DNA from: Butyrivibrio sp. MC2013
GTDB lineage: Bacteria; Bacillota; Clostridia; Lachnospirales; Lachnospiraceae
Reading direction: 5' to 3'
Assembly (NCBI RefSeq): GCF_000424585.1
Contig: NZ_AUKE01000011.1
Coordinates: 1 to 64,000 of the forward strand
Length of the DNA stretch: 64,000 bases
The number at the start of each line of letters is the position of its first letter. Position 1 is the first letter of the stretch. Below the pieces are notes generated by a model that made no database searches, had not been told where the DNA came from, and was given only the letters and a program-made list of their open reading frames with translations. The position numbers were made by a program, and so were the translations under genes. Positions 24,496-34,493 of this stretch are shown here, piece by piece.

Positions 24496-27042
24496 TTATA
24501 TTTTTTGTAATTTTGCAAAGGCAGCGAACATGATCTTCTGGCCCACTTCATCAAAATCCACAGTGACCTTATAATCCCTGGCTCCGTCTTCAATGTTAAG
24601 GACCGTACCCACGCCGTATTTCACATGTTTGACTCTGTCGCCAATAATATAATCGGGCTTTGACGCTTGAGGCATGCCCTTGGACAGAGATGACATGCTC
24701 TTGGATGCAGTCTTGTGACTGGCACTTGCTCTTGCGATATACGGCAGATCGGGAGCTTTTCTGGATGAGATGGCACTCCTGCCCGTCCTGGCCTTTGGCC
24801 TTCCTGTACCTGCAGGTCCGTATATACTGCTGCCCGGCACATGATCTATCTTCTCCGAAGATCTCTCATTGGCATTGGTCTTGTATGCACCAGGTCTGCC
24901 ATAGCTGTCTCTTCTGACCCTGTTGTCATAGGAAGAGCTGCTAAGGCCAGAGCTTACAGCGCCTGCACGGGGCCTGGAATCTCTTGATGTCCTGCCTTCT
25001 CCTATTACCGGTCTGTCTTCATCATAGTCATAGAAGAAGTCGTCGTCGTCATCCACTGTATCCCCATCCTCAAAGAGGAATGAAGCCTTGCCGCTAAAGG
25101 TCCCGTCTATAAGCTCCTCGGGGATCTCTTCAACAAAGCGGCTCACATCCAGACTTTCAAAGGAGCCTCTCACCATACGCCTGTGAGCACAGCTAAGTGT
25201 CAGATGCTTCTTGGCTCTTGTGATACCCACATAAGCCAGACGCCTCTCTTCTTCCATAGCCATGGGATCAGATTCTGCAGATCCTATAGTCATAAAACCG
25301 GGGAAAGTACCATCTTCCATTCCGGCTATATACACATCTTCAAACTCCAGTCCCTTGGCAGAATGCAGTGTCATCAGCACAACTCTCTCATCGTCCTCAT
25401 TTACACTGTCAACATCTGCGACAAGAGCTACCTCCTCCAGGAATCCGGAGAGACTTGGGTCCTCAGCCTGCTTTTCATAGCTGATGACCTTGCCCATAAG
25501 TTCGCTTACGTTGGCTCTTCTGTCATTGTCGCCGCTACCGTCTTCCTCTTCGGCATCAAGAGCCCTGAGGTATTCATCATAGCCTGTGGTATCTATAATC
25601 TCCGTCAACAGTTCTTCTATGGACATGGTCTTCATCTTGGTCCTGAAGGCCATGATCATGAGATCAAATTCATGGAGCTTCTCAGCAGCCTTGCCCCCAA
25701 GAAACTCTCCTGCCAGTGACAATGCGTCAAAGAATCCTATTCCATTACTGTCAGCATAGTCCTGTATCTTGTTGATACTGGCCGCTCCTATACCTCTCTT
25801 GGGAACATTGATGATCCTCCTGACAGCAAGGTCATCTCTTCCGTTATCTATGGTTTTGAGATAGGCAAGGAGGTCCTTGATCTCACGTCTGGCATAGAAG
25901 TTGGTTCCTCCCACCAGGTTGTAGGGGATACCATACATTACCATACGCTCTTCCAAAAGTCTGGACTGGGCATTGGTCCTGTAGAGTACCGCTGTTTCAT
26001 TATAGCTGAGCTTACCCTCGCGCTTTTTGGTGAAGATATCATTGGCTATATAATCTGCCTCTTCAGGAGCCTGATCAAACTCCATAAAGTGTATCTTCTC
26101 GCCCTCTCCCTCATCTGTCCACAGAGCCTTTTCTTTACGTCCCCTGTTATTCCTGATCACGTTATTTGCGGCATCAAGGATGGTCTGAGTAGAGCGGTAA
26201 TTCTGCTCCAGCTTGATAACTGTAGCATCCGGATAATTCTTTTCAAAATCCAGGATATTTCTGATATTGGCACCCCTGAACCTGTAGATGGACTGATCAT
26301 CGTCACCTACCACACAGAGATTTCTGTATTTTCCGGCCAGAAGAGCTATAAGCTCAAACTGGGCGGTATTGGTATCCTGATACTCATCCACCATGATATA
26401 GCGGAAACGCTCTCTGTAGGATTCCAGTACCTCTTCATCCTTCCTAAAGAGCATTACAGTATTCATGATCAGATCATCAAAATCCATGGCATTGTTCTTT
26501 TTAAGAGCTGCCTGATACTCTATGTATGCCTTGGATATCCTGCTCTTAATATAATCATTACCGGCTGCAAGTGAGTATTCTTCGGGGCTTACCAGGTTAT
26601 CCTTGCAGGTCGAGATCTTGCTCTGGATCTGTCTGAGCTTCAGATCTCTGGTCTCCAGTTCAAATCGCTTGCATATATCCTTGAGCAACGCCTTGGAATC
26701 ATCACTGTCATAGATAGTGAAATTATTTCCATAGCCTATCCTGTCTGCATAGCGCCTTAGTATCCTGACACAGCTTGAATGGAAGGTGCTGACCCAGATA
26801 CTCTCTGAGCCAAAGCCCACTATCTTGTCTACCCTTTCTCTCATCTCGCCTGCAGCTTTATTGGTAAAGGTGATAGCCATGATATTCCATGGATTCACAC
26901 CGCATTCATCTATCAGATATGCTGTTCTATGGGTCAATACCCTGGTCTTGCCGGATCCGGCGCCTGCCAGGATCAGGACCGGTCCCTCGGTCTGCAGAAC
27001 GGCCCTCTTCTGCTCACTGTTTAATGTATCGTATATACTCAT
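24496..27042 (-). CDS. pcrA: UvrD/PcrA-type superfamily 1 DNA helicase
   Basis: 848 residues. Walker A is LAGAGSGKTRVLTHR near residue 28, Walker B is MVDEYQDTN, and the other SF1 motifs are present (GDDDQSIYRFRGA, LEQNYRSTQTIL, LMTLHSAKGLEFEDV, EERRLAYVGITRAK). It unwinds DNA 3' to 5' in repair, in rolling-circle replication and when clearing proteins from DNA. Residues about 680-800 are a low-complexity Ser/Arg-rich linker. The C-terminal 50 residues (RVKHVKYGVGTVLNIEDG) form the Tudor-like domain that contacts RNA polymerase in PcrA. Its ATG overlaps the stop of the DUF1836 gene. Confidence 0.95.
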   Translation of the reverse strand: MSIYDTLNSEQKRAVLQTEGPVLILAGAGSGKTRVLTHRTAYLIDECGVNPWNIMAITFTNKAAGEMRERVDKIVGFGSESIWVSTFHSSCVRILRRYADRIGYGNNFTIYDSDDSKALLKDICKRFELETRDLKLRQIQSKISTCKDNLVSPEEYSLAAGNDYIKSRISKAYIEYQAALKKNNAMDFDDLIMNTVMLFRKDEEVLESYRERFRYIMVDEYQDTNTAQFELIALLAGKYRNLCVVGDDDQSIYRFRGANIRNILDFEKNYPDATVIKLEQNYRSTQTILDAANNVIRNNRGRKEKALWTDEGEGEKIHFMEFDQAPEEADYIANDIFTKKREGKLSYNETAVLYRTNAQSRLLEERMVMYGIPYNLVGGTNFYARREIKDLLAYLKTIDNGRDDLAVRRIINVPKRGIGAASINKIQDYADSNGIGFFDALSLAGEFLGGKAAEKLHEFDLMIMAFRTKMKTMSIEELLTEIIDTTGYDEYLRALDAEEEDGSGDNDRRANVSELMGKVISYEKQAEDPSLSGFLEEVALVADVDSVNEDDERVVLMTLHSAKGLEFEDVYIAGMEDGTFPGFMTIGSAESDPMAMEEERRLAYVGITRAKKHLTLSCAHRRMVRGSFESLDVSRFVEEIPEELIDGTFSGKASFLFEDGDTVDDDDDFFYDYDEDRPVIGEGRTSRDSRPRAGAVSSGLSSSSYDNRVRRDSYGRPGAYKTNANERSSEKIDHVPGSSIYGPAGTGRPKARTGRSAISSRKAPDLPYIARASASHKTASKSMSSLSKGMPQASKPDYIIGDRVKHVKYGVGTVLNIEDGARDYKVTVDFDEVGQKIMFAAFAKLQKI

Positions 27043-27638
27043 ATATTTCCTTTTATTTCATCTATTACTTTTTCTATTATCAGTTTCTTGATATAAACAT
27101 CCAGAGATAGCATTGCCAGGAAGGAGAAAACCTCCATCTCGTTTTTGACAGGCTCCTTAGCATCCTTAAACTTCTCTGATGCCATCCTGTATTTGCGAAG
27201 GATATCCTCCTTGAGTGGTCCAAACTCAGCACTGCCCATTTCAAAAATATCCGTATATATTTCCGACAGGGTCATCCCCTCGGTATCGCTTACATGAAAA
27301 CGCTCCTTAAGAGGCTCAAGGAGAGTCTGCACATCATTGATGGTCAGAAGAGATTTGAAATAATAAATAAAGATCAGCAGTATCACATGGTCCTTGCTGT
27401 ATTTCTTTCTAATAGGAGGAGGCAGCAGATCGTTCTTGGCATAGTTATTGATCATGGTCTTGGTCAATATCTTGTCCTGACCGGGATTCCTGCTGGTACC
27501 TGACAAATGCTTGTCCATGAAAGTGGTCAGCTGATCCATATACAGCTCTATATTGGGTATATCTTCTATCTTTACGGAACTCAGATCTCCTATCTCATCC
27601 ATTATCCTTTCGATCAGTTCCTTGTTATCTACCATCAT
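27039..27638 (-). CDS. DUF1836-family protein (possible MerR-like DNA-binding)
   Basis: About 199 residues. Start at the ATG at 27638, with AAAGG 8 bases upstream; neighbouring GTG and ATG codons are alternatives. The core LTKTMINNYAKNDLLPPPIR, then KKYSKDHVILLIFIYYFKSLL, fits DUF1836, whose opening helix-turn-helix resembles the MerR fold. No effector or enzyme motif is visible. It sits between recN and pcrA with 4-base overlaps or gaps, so it is probably co-expressed with these repair genes. Function unknown. Confidence 0.8.
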   Translation of the reverse strand: MMVDNKELIERIMDEIGDLSSVKIEDIPNIELYMDQLTTFMDKHLSGTSRNPGQDKILTKTMINNYAKNDLLPPPIRKKYSKDHVILLIFIYYFKSLLTINDVQTLLEPLKERFHVSDTEGMTLSEIYTDIFEMGSAEFGPLKEDILRKYRMASEKFKDAKEPVKNEMEVFSFLAMLSLDVYIKKLIIEKVIDEIKGNI

Positions 27639-27641
27639 CAC

Positions 27642-29333
27642 TTAGGCCTTTCGCTCTTTGACTTTTACTGCCTTGTTCCTCATTTCAACTGCATTATCCC
27701 TGACTGCTTCGGTCATATCACCTGATCCCAGCATCCTGCCCAGCTCTGTGATACTCTCTTCCTGAGTCAGCTTCCTGATGCGACTGATAGTCCTGCCGCC
27801 GTCCAGTCCCTTCTCGATCAGGAAATGATCATCATACATGGCAGCGATCTGCGGGAGATGAGTGATACAGATTATCTGGTGACTTCCTGCGAGCTGTCCC
27901 AGCTTCTCAGATACCTTCCAGGCGGTAATGCCGCTGATACCGGTATCTATCTCATCAAATATAACAGATGCAATATCATCATGATCTGCCATTACAGTCT
28001 TGAGAGCCAGCATTACTCGTGAAAGCTCGCCGCCACTGGCAATGTCACCCAGGGGACGCAGTGCTTCTCCCGGATTGGTGGATATCATATACTCTGCTTC
28101 ATCGTATCCACCATTTCCTATGCGCTTCTCATCGGGTCTGATCTGTATCTCAAACCTTACATCCAAAAAGTTCAGATCTGTCAGAGCCTTTATCAGCTTA
28201 TCAGCCAGCTCTTTTGCGCAGTTCTTTCTGATAGCAGATATTTTCATGCACAGCTCCAGTGCCTTGGCATATGCGCTATCCATCTCATCCTTGATAGCTG
28301 CCCGCTCTTCCTCCAGATTAGATAGTATATCCAGCTCCTTTTGCTTCTCGTCTGCATAAGAGAGGATATCTTCTATGCTGCGTCCATACTTGTCCTTGAG
28401 GCGATTGATCAAATTGAGCCTCTCCTCGACCTCTTCGTACTCTCTGTCATCAAATTCCATATCAGAGAGATAATCGGACATGCTCCTTCTAAAATCAGAC
28501 AGCAGGCTGTCAAGCTCCATGAGCTGGTCATAGAGACCCTTGGCATCATCATCAATTCCGCTTACAGACGACAGGTCAGAGAGCGCCTTAGCTATCAGGT
28601 CAGCAGCTCCTGCATTATCAGCAAAAAGAGACTGCTCAGCGCCGTCAAGAGCCTCAGTGATCTTCATACTGCCGGACATCTTCCTGTATCTGTTCTCCAG
28701 CTCCTCGTCTTCGCCTTCTCTTAGATCTGCACCGGTGATCTCTTCAAGCTCATAGGATGCAAGGTCTGCCTCCCTCTTTCTGGCAGCCTCGTCCATATCT
28801 GTGGCCTCATAGCGCTTCTTTAGCATCTCATAGCCGCTCCAGACATCTCCCAGCTCCTTTTTGAGGCTTCCAAGACTCTCACCACAGTATTTATCCAGGA
28901 TTTCCAGCTGTTTGGTCCGTGAGAGAAGGGACTGATGTTCATTTTGTCCATGGATATTGATCAGCAGCTCTCCCAGGCTCCTAAGCTGGGCCAGAGTAAC
29001 ACTCTCGCCTCCCACCTTGCAAATATTCCTGCCGGGAAGTATCTTACGCGACAAAAGGACCGTCCCGTCTTCTGAGACAGGCAGGTCCATATCCTTGATC
29101 CTGGAAAGTGTCACCGGATCGTCTACAAAGAATGTAAGCTCTATCAGGGCATACTCTGCCCCTGATCTGATCATATCTTTGTCAGCCCGGCCTCCCAATG
29201 CCAGATTCACCGAACCGATGATCACTGACTTACCCGCACCGGTCTCACCGGTGAGGATATTCAGCCCTTCCCCAAATTCTATTTCCTGTTCACTTATAAG
29301 TGCCAGGTCCTTTACATGCAGTGTGTATAACAT
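27642..29333 (-). CDS. recN: DNA repair protein RecN
   Basis: 563 residues, the normal RecN length. The N-terminus VKDLALISEQEIEFGEGLNI leads into Walker A LTGETGAGKSVIIGSV. The signature GGELSRVMLALKTV is followed by Walker B VIFDEIDTGISG. The middle 300 residues are coiled coil. RecN is an SMC-like ATPase recruited early to double-strand breaks. It follows argR by 10 bases, the usual argR-recN pairing of Firmicutes. Confidence 0.96.
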   Translation of the reverse strand: MLYTLHVKDLALISEQEIEFGEGLNILTGETGAGKSVIIGSVNLALGGRADKDMIRSGAEYALIELTFFVDDPVTLSRIKDMDLPVSEDGTVLLSRKILPGRNICKVGGESVTLAQLRSLGELLINIHGQNEHQSLLSRTKQLEILDKYCGESLGSLKKELGDVWSGYEMLKKRYEATDMDEAARKREADLASYELEEITGADLREGEDEELENRYRKMSGSMKITEALDGAEQSLFADNAGAADLIAKALSDLSSVSGIDDDAKGLYDQLMELDSLLSDFRRSMSDYLSDMEFDDREYEEVEERLNLINRLKDKYGRSIEDILSYADEKQKELDILSNLEEERAAIKDEMDSAYAKALELCMKISAIRKNCAKELADKLIKALTDLNFLDVRFEIQIRPDEKRIGNGGYDEAEYMISTNPGEALRPLGDIASGGELSRVMLALKTVMADHDDIASVIFDEIDTGISGITAWKVSEKLGQLAGSHQIICITHLPQIAAMYDDHFLIEKGLDGGRTISRIRKLTQEESITELGRMLGSGDMTEAVRDNAVEMRNKAVKVKERKA

Positions 29334-29343
29334 TCCCTTTTTT

Positions 29344-29796
29344 TCAGTCCGCGGTCATCTCCATGATCTGACTTATAACGCGAACCGCTCCCTCCTTTGA
29401 TCTGATTGCTGCAAAAATAGTATCGTCTCCGGCTATACATCCCAGTACATCCGGAATATGCAAGGCATCCACCGCTGCAGCCACAGCCATAGCCATGCCT
29501 GATACAGTCTTGATGACAAGAAGGTTATCTGCGCATTCCATTGACACATAACCACTTCTGAGTACCTGTATATATTTGCTTTGAAGCTGTTCATCAGCCG
29601 TATCAGTAACGCAATATTTCTGTCTTCCGCTGTTGCCCTGTATCTTGGTCAGACGCAGATCCCTGATATCCCTTGATACAGTCGCCTGGGTAACGTCGTA
29701 GCCTTCGCTGCGAAGGAGATCCGCCAGCTGCTCCTGGGTCTCAACTTCCTGTTTGCCTATGATCTCTATTATCTTAGCATGTCTGTTCTTTTTCAC
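29344..29796 (-). CDS. argR: Arginine repressor ArgR
   Basis: 150 residues. The N-terminal winged helix reads IIGKQEVETQEQLADLLRSE, then GYDVTQATVSRDIRDLRLTK. The C-terminal hexamerisation and arginine-binding domain has GMAMAVAAAVDALHIPDVLG and CIAGDDTIFAAIRS, with the GDDT motif. With arginine bound it represses biosynthesis genes; no arginine genes are near. It lies 22 bases after nadK in the chain toward recN. Confidence 0.95.
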   Translation of the reverse strand: MKKNRHAKIIEIIGKQEVETQEQLADLLRSEGYDVTQATVSRDIRDLRLTKIQGNSGRQKYCVTDTADEQLQSKYIQVLRSGYVSMECADNLLVIKTVSGMAMAVAAAVDALHIPDVLGCIAGDDTIFAAIRSKEGAVRVISQIMEMTAD

Positions 29797-29818
29797 TGTG
29801 CGCCTCCGATTTGGATTA

Positions 29819-30679
29819 TTAGTTCAGCTTCTGATTAAGGATTTCCAAAAAGCTGACCCTGTTCATTCTGATCATTTGTACGGACATCCGGGACCTGTAA
29901 ATCTCCAGCCTGTCACCGGTTTCCATGGAAGCACCAAGACGGCCGTCTATGCTGGCCTCTGCTTCCTGCCTGGAGCTGGCTTTGCCGCTTCCAAGCTCTA
30001 TCATGACCTTGTCTGAACCTGACAGGACTATGGATCTGTTACTGAGTGTATGGGGACATATAGGTGTCAGCAGGATAATGGAACTGCCCGGTTCCACAAT
30101 AGGACCGCCTGCAGACATATTATAGCCGGTAGAGCCTGTGGGAGTGGATATGATGACACCGTCTCCTGAATAAGTAGTCAGGAATTTGTCATTAACATAC
30201 ACATTCAGACTGATAGTCTGCATGATACCCTTGCGGGTAATGACTATATCATTTAAGGCATCAAAATGCCTCTCCTCACCGTATAGCGGTTTTCCTGAGA
30301 GCATCATCCTCTCTTCTACGCTGTAATCACCTGCCAGGAGCTTGTCCAGGGCATCGGTGATCTTATCTCTGCCTATCTCTGCAAGGTATCCAAGAGTACC
30401 CAGATTGATGCCCAGGATAGGAATCCCCCTATCCTTGACATTGGCTGCCGCCTGGAGCACAGTACCATCCCCTCCAAGGACTATGCAGCAGTCTACATTA
30501 TCCGGCATATCAGTTATGTAATACATATTATCTGACTTGCTTCCGCTGCAGGGCAGAGGATCTTTAAAGGATGCTACAATTGCCTCCTTACCTCGCTCCC
30601 TCAGGTAATTGCAGACCATCCCTGTTACTTCCAGATCTTTATCTTTGCTTTGATTGGTAAAAATCAGAAATCTATTCAT
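29819..30679 (-). CDS. nadK: NAD kinase
   Basis: 286 residues from the ATG at 30679, which has AGGAAGG 3-9 bases upstream; the longer frame from 30718 overlaps the tlyA end and adds non-family sequence. The GGDGT motif is present (CCIVLGGDGTVLQAAANV), as are LGTLGYLAE and the NE-less clostridial DGVIISTPTGSTGYNMSAGGP substrate loop. It phosphorylates NAD to NADP, the only such route in the cell. It sits between tlyA and argR, as in many clostridia. Confidence 0.95.
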   Translation of the reverse strand: MNRFLIFTNQSKDKDLEVTGMVCNYLRERGKEAIVASFKDPLPCSGSKSDNMYYITDMPDNVDCCIVLGGDGTVLQAAANVKDRGIPILGINLGTLGYLAEIGRDKITDALDKLLAGDYSVEERMMLSGKPLYGEERHFDALNDIVITRKGIMQTISLNVYVNDKFLTTYSGDGVIISTPTGSTGYNMSAGGPIVEPGSSIILLTPICPHTLSNRSIVLSGSDKVMIELGSGKASSRQEAEASIDGRLGASMETGDRLEIYRSRMSVQMIRMNRVSFLEILNQKLN

Positions 30680-30707
30680 AACCCTTCCTACAGTCACGTT
30701 AAGTCTC

Positions 30708-31598
30708 TTATTCTCCAAACTCCTCGTGAGCTGCTCCTATGGTATCTGATATAAGTTTAGTCATATCGGCACGTGTAGAAATGCCTTCTTTATTGTCTCT
30801 AAGCTTCCTTAGCATCAAAAGAGCCTGTGCTTCATCAGGAAGTGATGCAAAAGCTCCTTCTTTTTTCTCCAGATAGAGAAGATATTCGATATTGCCCTCG
30901 GGTCCTCTTATGGGAGAATAGCTAAGCCCCAGGATATCAAAGCCCGCTATGGGAGTGAAATCCACGATCATGGATACTACTTCCTCATGGACCTTCCTGT
31001 CTCTGACTACTCCCTTCTTGCCAACCTTATCTCTACCGGCTTCAAACTGAGGTTTGATCAGGACTACCATCCTGCCGTGATCTCTAAGCAGTCTGCAGGC
31101 AGGGATCAGTATCTTGGTAAGAGAGATAAAGGATACATCACAGGACGCAAAATCTATATCCTCTGTGATGTCTTCTTTGGTAAGATATCTGAAATTGGTC
31201 TTCTCCATGCAGACTACCCGCTCATCACTTCTGAGCTTCCAGTCCAGCTGGCCATGGCCCACATCTACTGAATAGACCTTGGCAGCTCCGTTCTGGAGCA
31301 TACAGTCTGTAAAGCCTCCGGTGGAGGCACCTATATCAAGACAGGTATAGCCATCGAACGACAGCTCAAAGACCCTTACTGCCTTATCCAGCTTCAAGCC
31401 TCCCCTGCTGACAAAAGGCAATGTCTCCCCTTTGATCTCAATATTCTCGATCTTGTCTTCCGCAAAAGAGCTTCCGGGCTTATCTTCCCTCTGCCCATTT
31501 ATAAACACATTACCGGCCATTATCAATGCTCTGGCCTTTTCTCTGGAATTTGCCAGTCCTCTCTGAGTAAGGAGGACGTCCAGTCTGATCTTAGCCAC
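30708..31598 (-). CDS. tlyA: TlyA-family rRNA 2'-O-methyltransferase
   Basis: 296 residues. Residues 1-60 are an S4 RNA-binding domain (RLDVLLTQRGLANSREKARA, then LIMAGNVFINGQ). The rest is a FtsJ-like SAM methyltransferase: CLDIGASTGGFTDCMLQNGA, CDVSFISLTKIL and VVLIKPQFEAGRDKVGKKGV, with Lys-Asp-Lys-type residues. Family members methylate riboses in 16S and 23S rRNA. The start overlaps the dxs stop by 8 bases. Confidence 0.93.
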   Translation of the reverse strand: MAKIRLDVLLTQRGLANSREKARALIMAGNVFINGQREDKPGSSFAEDKIENIEIKGETLPFVSRGGLKLDKAVRVFELSFDGYTCLDIGASTGGFTDCMLQNGAAKVYSVDVGHGQLDWKLRSDERVVCMEKTNFRYLTKEDITEDIDFASCDVSFISLTKILIPACRLLRDHGRMVVLIKPQFEAGRDKVGKKGVVRDRKVHEEVVSMIVDFTPIAGFDILGLSYSPIRGPEGNIEYLLYLEKKEGAFASLPDEAQALLMLRKLRDNKEGISTRADMTKLISDTIGAAHEEFGE

Positions 31599-33462
31599 GT
31601 TCTCCCTCCATCATATAGCACTCAATGATGCGATCCGCCATGGAATCGGGATCCAGTCCCAGCATAGCATTTAGTTCATCCGGACTACCATGGGTAACAA
31701 ACTCATCAGGAATGCCAAGGTTCAGTATCCTGCCCTTATAGCCAGCACCGTCCAGACATGATCTTACCCTCTCTCCAAAACCGCCGGAGAGTACGTTTTC
31801 TTCCATAGTCACGATGACACTGTGGGAAGCTGATGCCCTGATAAGGTATTCCTCGTCCAAGGGCTTTACAAACCTGGCGTTGATAAGAGAGCAGTTGATA
31901 CCCTTTTGCTTGATGATATTCCTAACTGCAACAGCACTCTTTACCATGCTACCTATTGCAACTATCAGTACATCCTCTTCTTCAAATATAGGTTCCGCCT
32001 TGCCTGCCTCAACAGGAGCTCTCCAGTCTACAAGTCCTGCATAGGCCTCGCCTCTGGGATACCTGATGGCCACAGGGCAGTCCTGTTCCACAGCAAATTT
32101 CAGCATATCTGAGAGCTCCCACTTGTTCTTGGGAGCCATGATCATCATACCGGGCATTGAAGAGAGATAGGACAGGTCAAATATACCCTGATGGGTCTCG
32201 CCGTCTGCACCTACCAGGCCCGCTCTGTCTATGGCAAATACCACAGGAAGCTTCTGAAGACATACATCCTCGATGATCTGGTCGTAAGCTCTCTGCAAAA
32301 ATGTGGAATAAACTGCAAATACAGGTCTCATGCCTCCTGCAGCAAGTCCCGCAGCAAAGGTAACGGCATGTTCTTCTGATATTCCCACATCAAAGAACCT
32401 GTCAGGATACATATTCCTAAATCTCTTAAGTCCTGTTCCGTCTGCCATGGCAGCGGTAATAGCACAGACTTTAGGATTCCGCTCACCCATTTTGCACATG
32501 ACTGTAGAGAAGATATCCTGATAAGCTGCAGTCTTTCTGTGATGAGCAGGGATACCCGTCTCAATCTCGTAGGGCTCTGCTCCGTGGAATCTGGAAGGAT
32601 GCTTTTCCGCAGGCTCATATCCCTTACCCTTCTTGGTAATGACATGTATCATGACAGCCTTCTTGACCTTCCTGGCCTCTCTGAGCTCGTGCTCAAGGAG
32701 CTTCTCATTATGGCCGTCCACAGGTCCCAGATATGTGATTCCCAGATTCTCAAAGAGCATTCCGGGTACAAAGAACTGCTTAAAATTATTCTTCACATGA
32801 CGAATAGTCTCGATCACACGGGTCTGGCCTTCAAGCTTGTTATAAACATCAGCCTTAAGATTCAGATATCCGTCTGCTGTACGTATCATGCCCAGATACT
32901 TGGACATGCCGCCTATAGACTCCGAAATAGACATGTTATTGTCATTCAGGATAATGATAAAATTGGTCTCAAGCTTGGCAGCATTATTAAGGGCTTCATA
33001 TGCCATACCGCCGGTCAGAGCACCGTCACCGATGACAGATACAACAGTATAGTCCTCGCCTGAAAGGTCTCTTGCCTTAACCATTCCCAGACCAGCAGAT
33101 ATAGAATTTGAGCTGTGTCCTGTATCAAAACAGTCTGTATCTGATTCTGATTTCTTGGGAAAACCCGAAAGACCGCCAAACTTCCTGAGCCTGTCAAAGC
33201 CCTCTTTTCTGCCTGTCAGGATCTTGTGTGTATAGCACTGATGTCCCACATCCCAAATGATCTTGTCTTTTGGCAGATCCAGTACCCTGTGCATTGCAAG
33301 GGTCAGTTCAACGGTTCCCAGATTGGACGCAAGATGACCACCCGTCACACTCAGCTTGTTAATGAGAAAATCTCTGATCTCCTGAGCCAGGGCGGGTATA
33401 TCTTTTTGATTTATTTTTTTGACATCACCGGTCTTATTGATCTTATCAAGTAACAATGGCAT
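31591..33462 (-). CDS. dxs: 1-deoxy-D-xylulose-5-phosphate synthase
   Basis: 623 residues. The thiamine diphosphate site reads VIGDGALTGGMAYEALNNAA, the N-terminal His motif is DVGHQCYTHKILTGR, and the pyrimidine-domain glutamate is in DVGISEEHAVTFAAGLA; DRAGLVGADGETHQGIFDLS and RYPRGEA are family motifs. It condenses pyruvate and glyceraldehyde-3-phosphate, the first step of the DXP isoprenoid route. dxr and ispG further right belong to the same pathway, and ispA lies directly upstream. Confidence 0.97.
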   Translation of the reverse strand: MPLLLDKINKTGDVKKINQKDIPALAQEIRDFLINKLSVTGGHLASNLGTVELTLAMHRVLDLPKDKIIWDVGHQCYTHKILTGRKEGFDRLRKFGGLSGFPKKSESDTDCFDTGHSSNSISAGLGMVKARDLSGEDYTVVSVIGDGALTGGMAYEALNNAAKLETNFIIILNDNNMSISESIGGMSKYLGMIRTADGYLNLKADVYNKLEGQTRVIETIRHVKNNFKQFFVPGMLFENLGITYLGPVDGHNEKLLEHELREARKVKKAVMIHVITKKGKGYEPAEKHPSRFHGAEPYEIETGIPAHHRKTAAYQDIFSTVMCKMGERNPKVCAITAAMADGTGLKRFRNMYPDRFFDVGISEEHAVTFAAGLAAGGMRPVFAVYSTFLQRAYDQIIEDVCLQKLPVVFAIDRAGLVGADGETHQGIFDLSYLSSMPGMMIMAPKNKWELSDMLKFAVEQDCPVAIRYPRGEAYAGLVDWRAPVEAGKAEPIFEEEDVLIVAIGSMVKSAVAVRNIIKQKGINCSLINARFVKPLDEEYLIRASASHSVIVTMEENVLSGGFGERVRSCLDGAGYKGRILNLGIPDEFVTHGSPDELNAMLGLDPDSMADRIIECYMMEGERG

Positions 33463-33507
33463 TTTTATCCTTTATATGACGAAACGGATAAGATATGTCC
33501 GTCTCTA

Positions 33508-34455
33508 TCAGTATTCTCTATGAATGAGCCATGTGATCAGTTCGCTCATAAAGTCATCATCTGACTGAGTCTGCTGACCAAGTTCATCAAGCAGGTCCAT
33601 GGCCTCTTCTGACAGTCTCTCTACCTCTTCCCTTGCTGCATCCAGTCCATGGATGGTAACATAGGTGGTCTTGCCGTTTCTGGCATCGGAGCCTACGGTC
33701 TTACCCAGCTTTCCAGAATCTCCTTCAATGTCAAGGATATCGTCCTGGATCTGGAAGGCCAGACCAAGATTACTGCCTATCTGCTCCATCTTGTGTACTT
33801 CAGCTGCTCCTGCACCTGCAAGTATGGCTCCGATCATAAGAGCAGATTCGATCATGGCTCCTGTCTTGTTCTCATGAATAAAGATAATATCCTCAGCAGT
33901 TACATCGGTCCTGTTCTCGGCCTCTATATCTGCGCATTGGCCTCCTACCATGCCATAGATCCCGGCCTTCTCAGCCAGTATCTGCATAGCAGCAATGTAT
34001 CTGCTGGATATGCTTCCATCATATTCGGGAAGCTCAGTCATTTCAGGAAAAGCATTCAGAACAGTCTCATATGCAAGATTGAGCAGACCATCACCTGCAA
34101 TGGTTGCCATTCCTGCGCCGTAAACGGCATGAGTAGTTTTATGACCTCTGCGCTCTGTATCATTGTCCAGAGCAGGCAGATCGTCGTGAACCAGAGAATA
34201 GGTATGGATCATCTCTATGGCAGCCATAAACGGCCCGATGACCATCTCATTCCTTCCCCCAAAGAAGCTGTAGGCCTCTCTCATGAGCAGAGGACGAAGC
34301 CTCTTACCTCCTACTGACACGCTGTAGTTCATAGCCTCTATCACCTTCTTCTGAAGGCCTTCCTCCTTGGGAAGATAATTGGTTATGATACGATTTGCGT
34401 CTTCTGTTTTCTCACTCTTTCTAATGTCAAAACTACTGTCGTCGCCTGCTGGCAT
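33508..34455 (-). CDS. ispA: Polyprenyl (farnesyl) diphosphate synthase
   Basis: 315 residues from the ATG at 34455 (GGAGG 6 bases upstream; the longer frame would need a TTG at 34473). The two aspartate-rich motifs are present: DDLPALDND with ERRGHKTTH, and QIQDDILDIEGD; GGKRLRP and GGQCADI also match. It joins IPP with DMAPP/GPP to make farnesyl diphosphate, the primer for UppS. It is grouped with xseB and xseA on one side and dxs on the other, a common Firmicute order. Confidence 0.92.
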   Translation of the reverse strand: MPAGDDSSFDIRKSEKTEDANRIITNYLPKEEGLQKKVIEAMNYSVSVGGKRLRPLLMREAYSFFGGRNEMVIGPFMAAIEMIHTYSLVHDDLPALDNDTERRGHKTTHAVYGAGMATIAGDGLLNLAYETVLNAFPEMTELPEYDGSISSRYIAAMQILAEKAGIYGMVGGQCADIEAENRTDVTAEDIIFIHENKTGAMIESALMIGAILAGAGAAEVHKMEQIGSNLGLAFQIQDDILDIEGDSGKLGKTVGSDARNGKTTYVTIHGLDAAREEVERLSEEAMDLLDELGQQTQSDDDFMSELITWLIHREY

Positions 34456-34493
34456 CTCATTCCTCCGTTTCAATCTCTGTTTGTGATCTTTCT

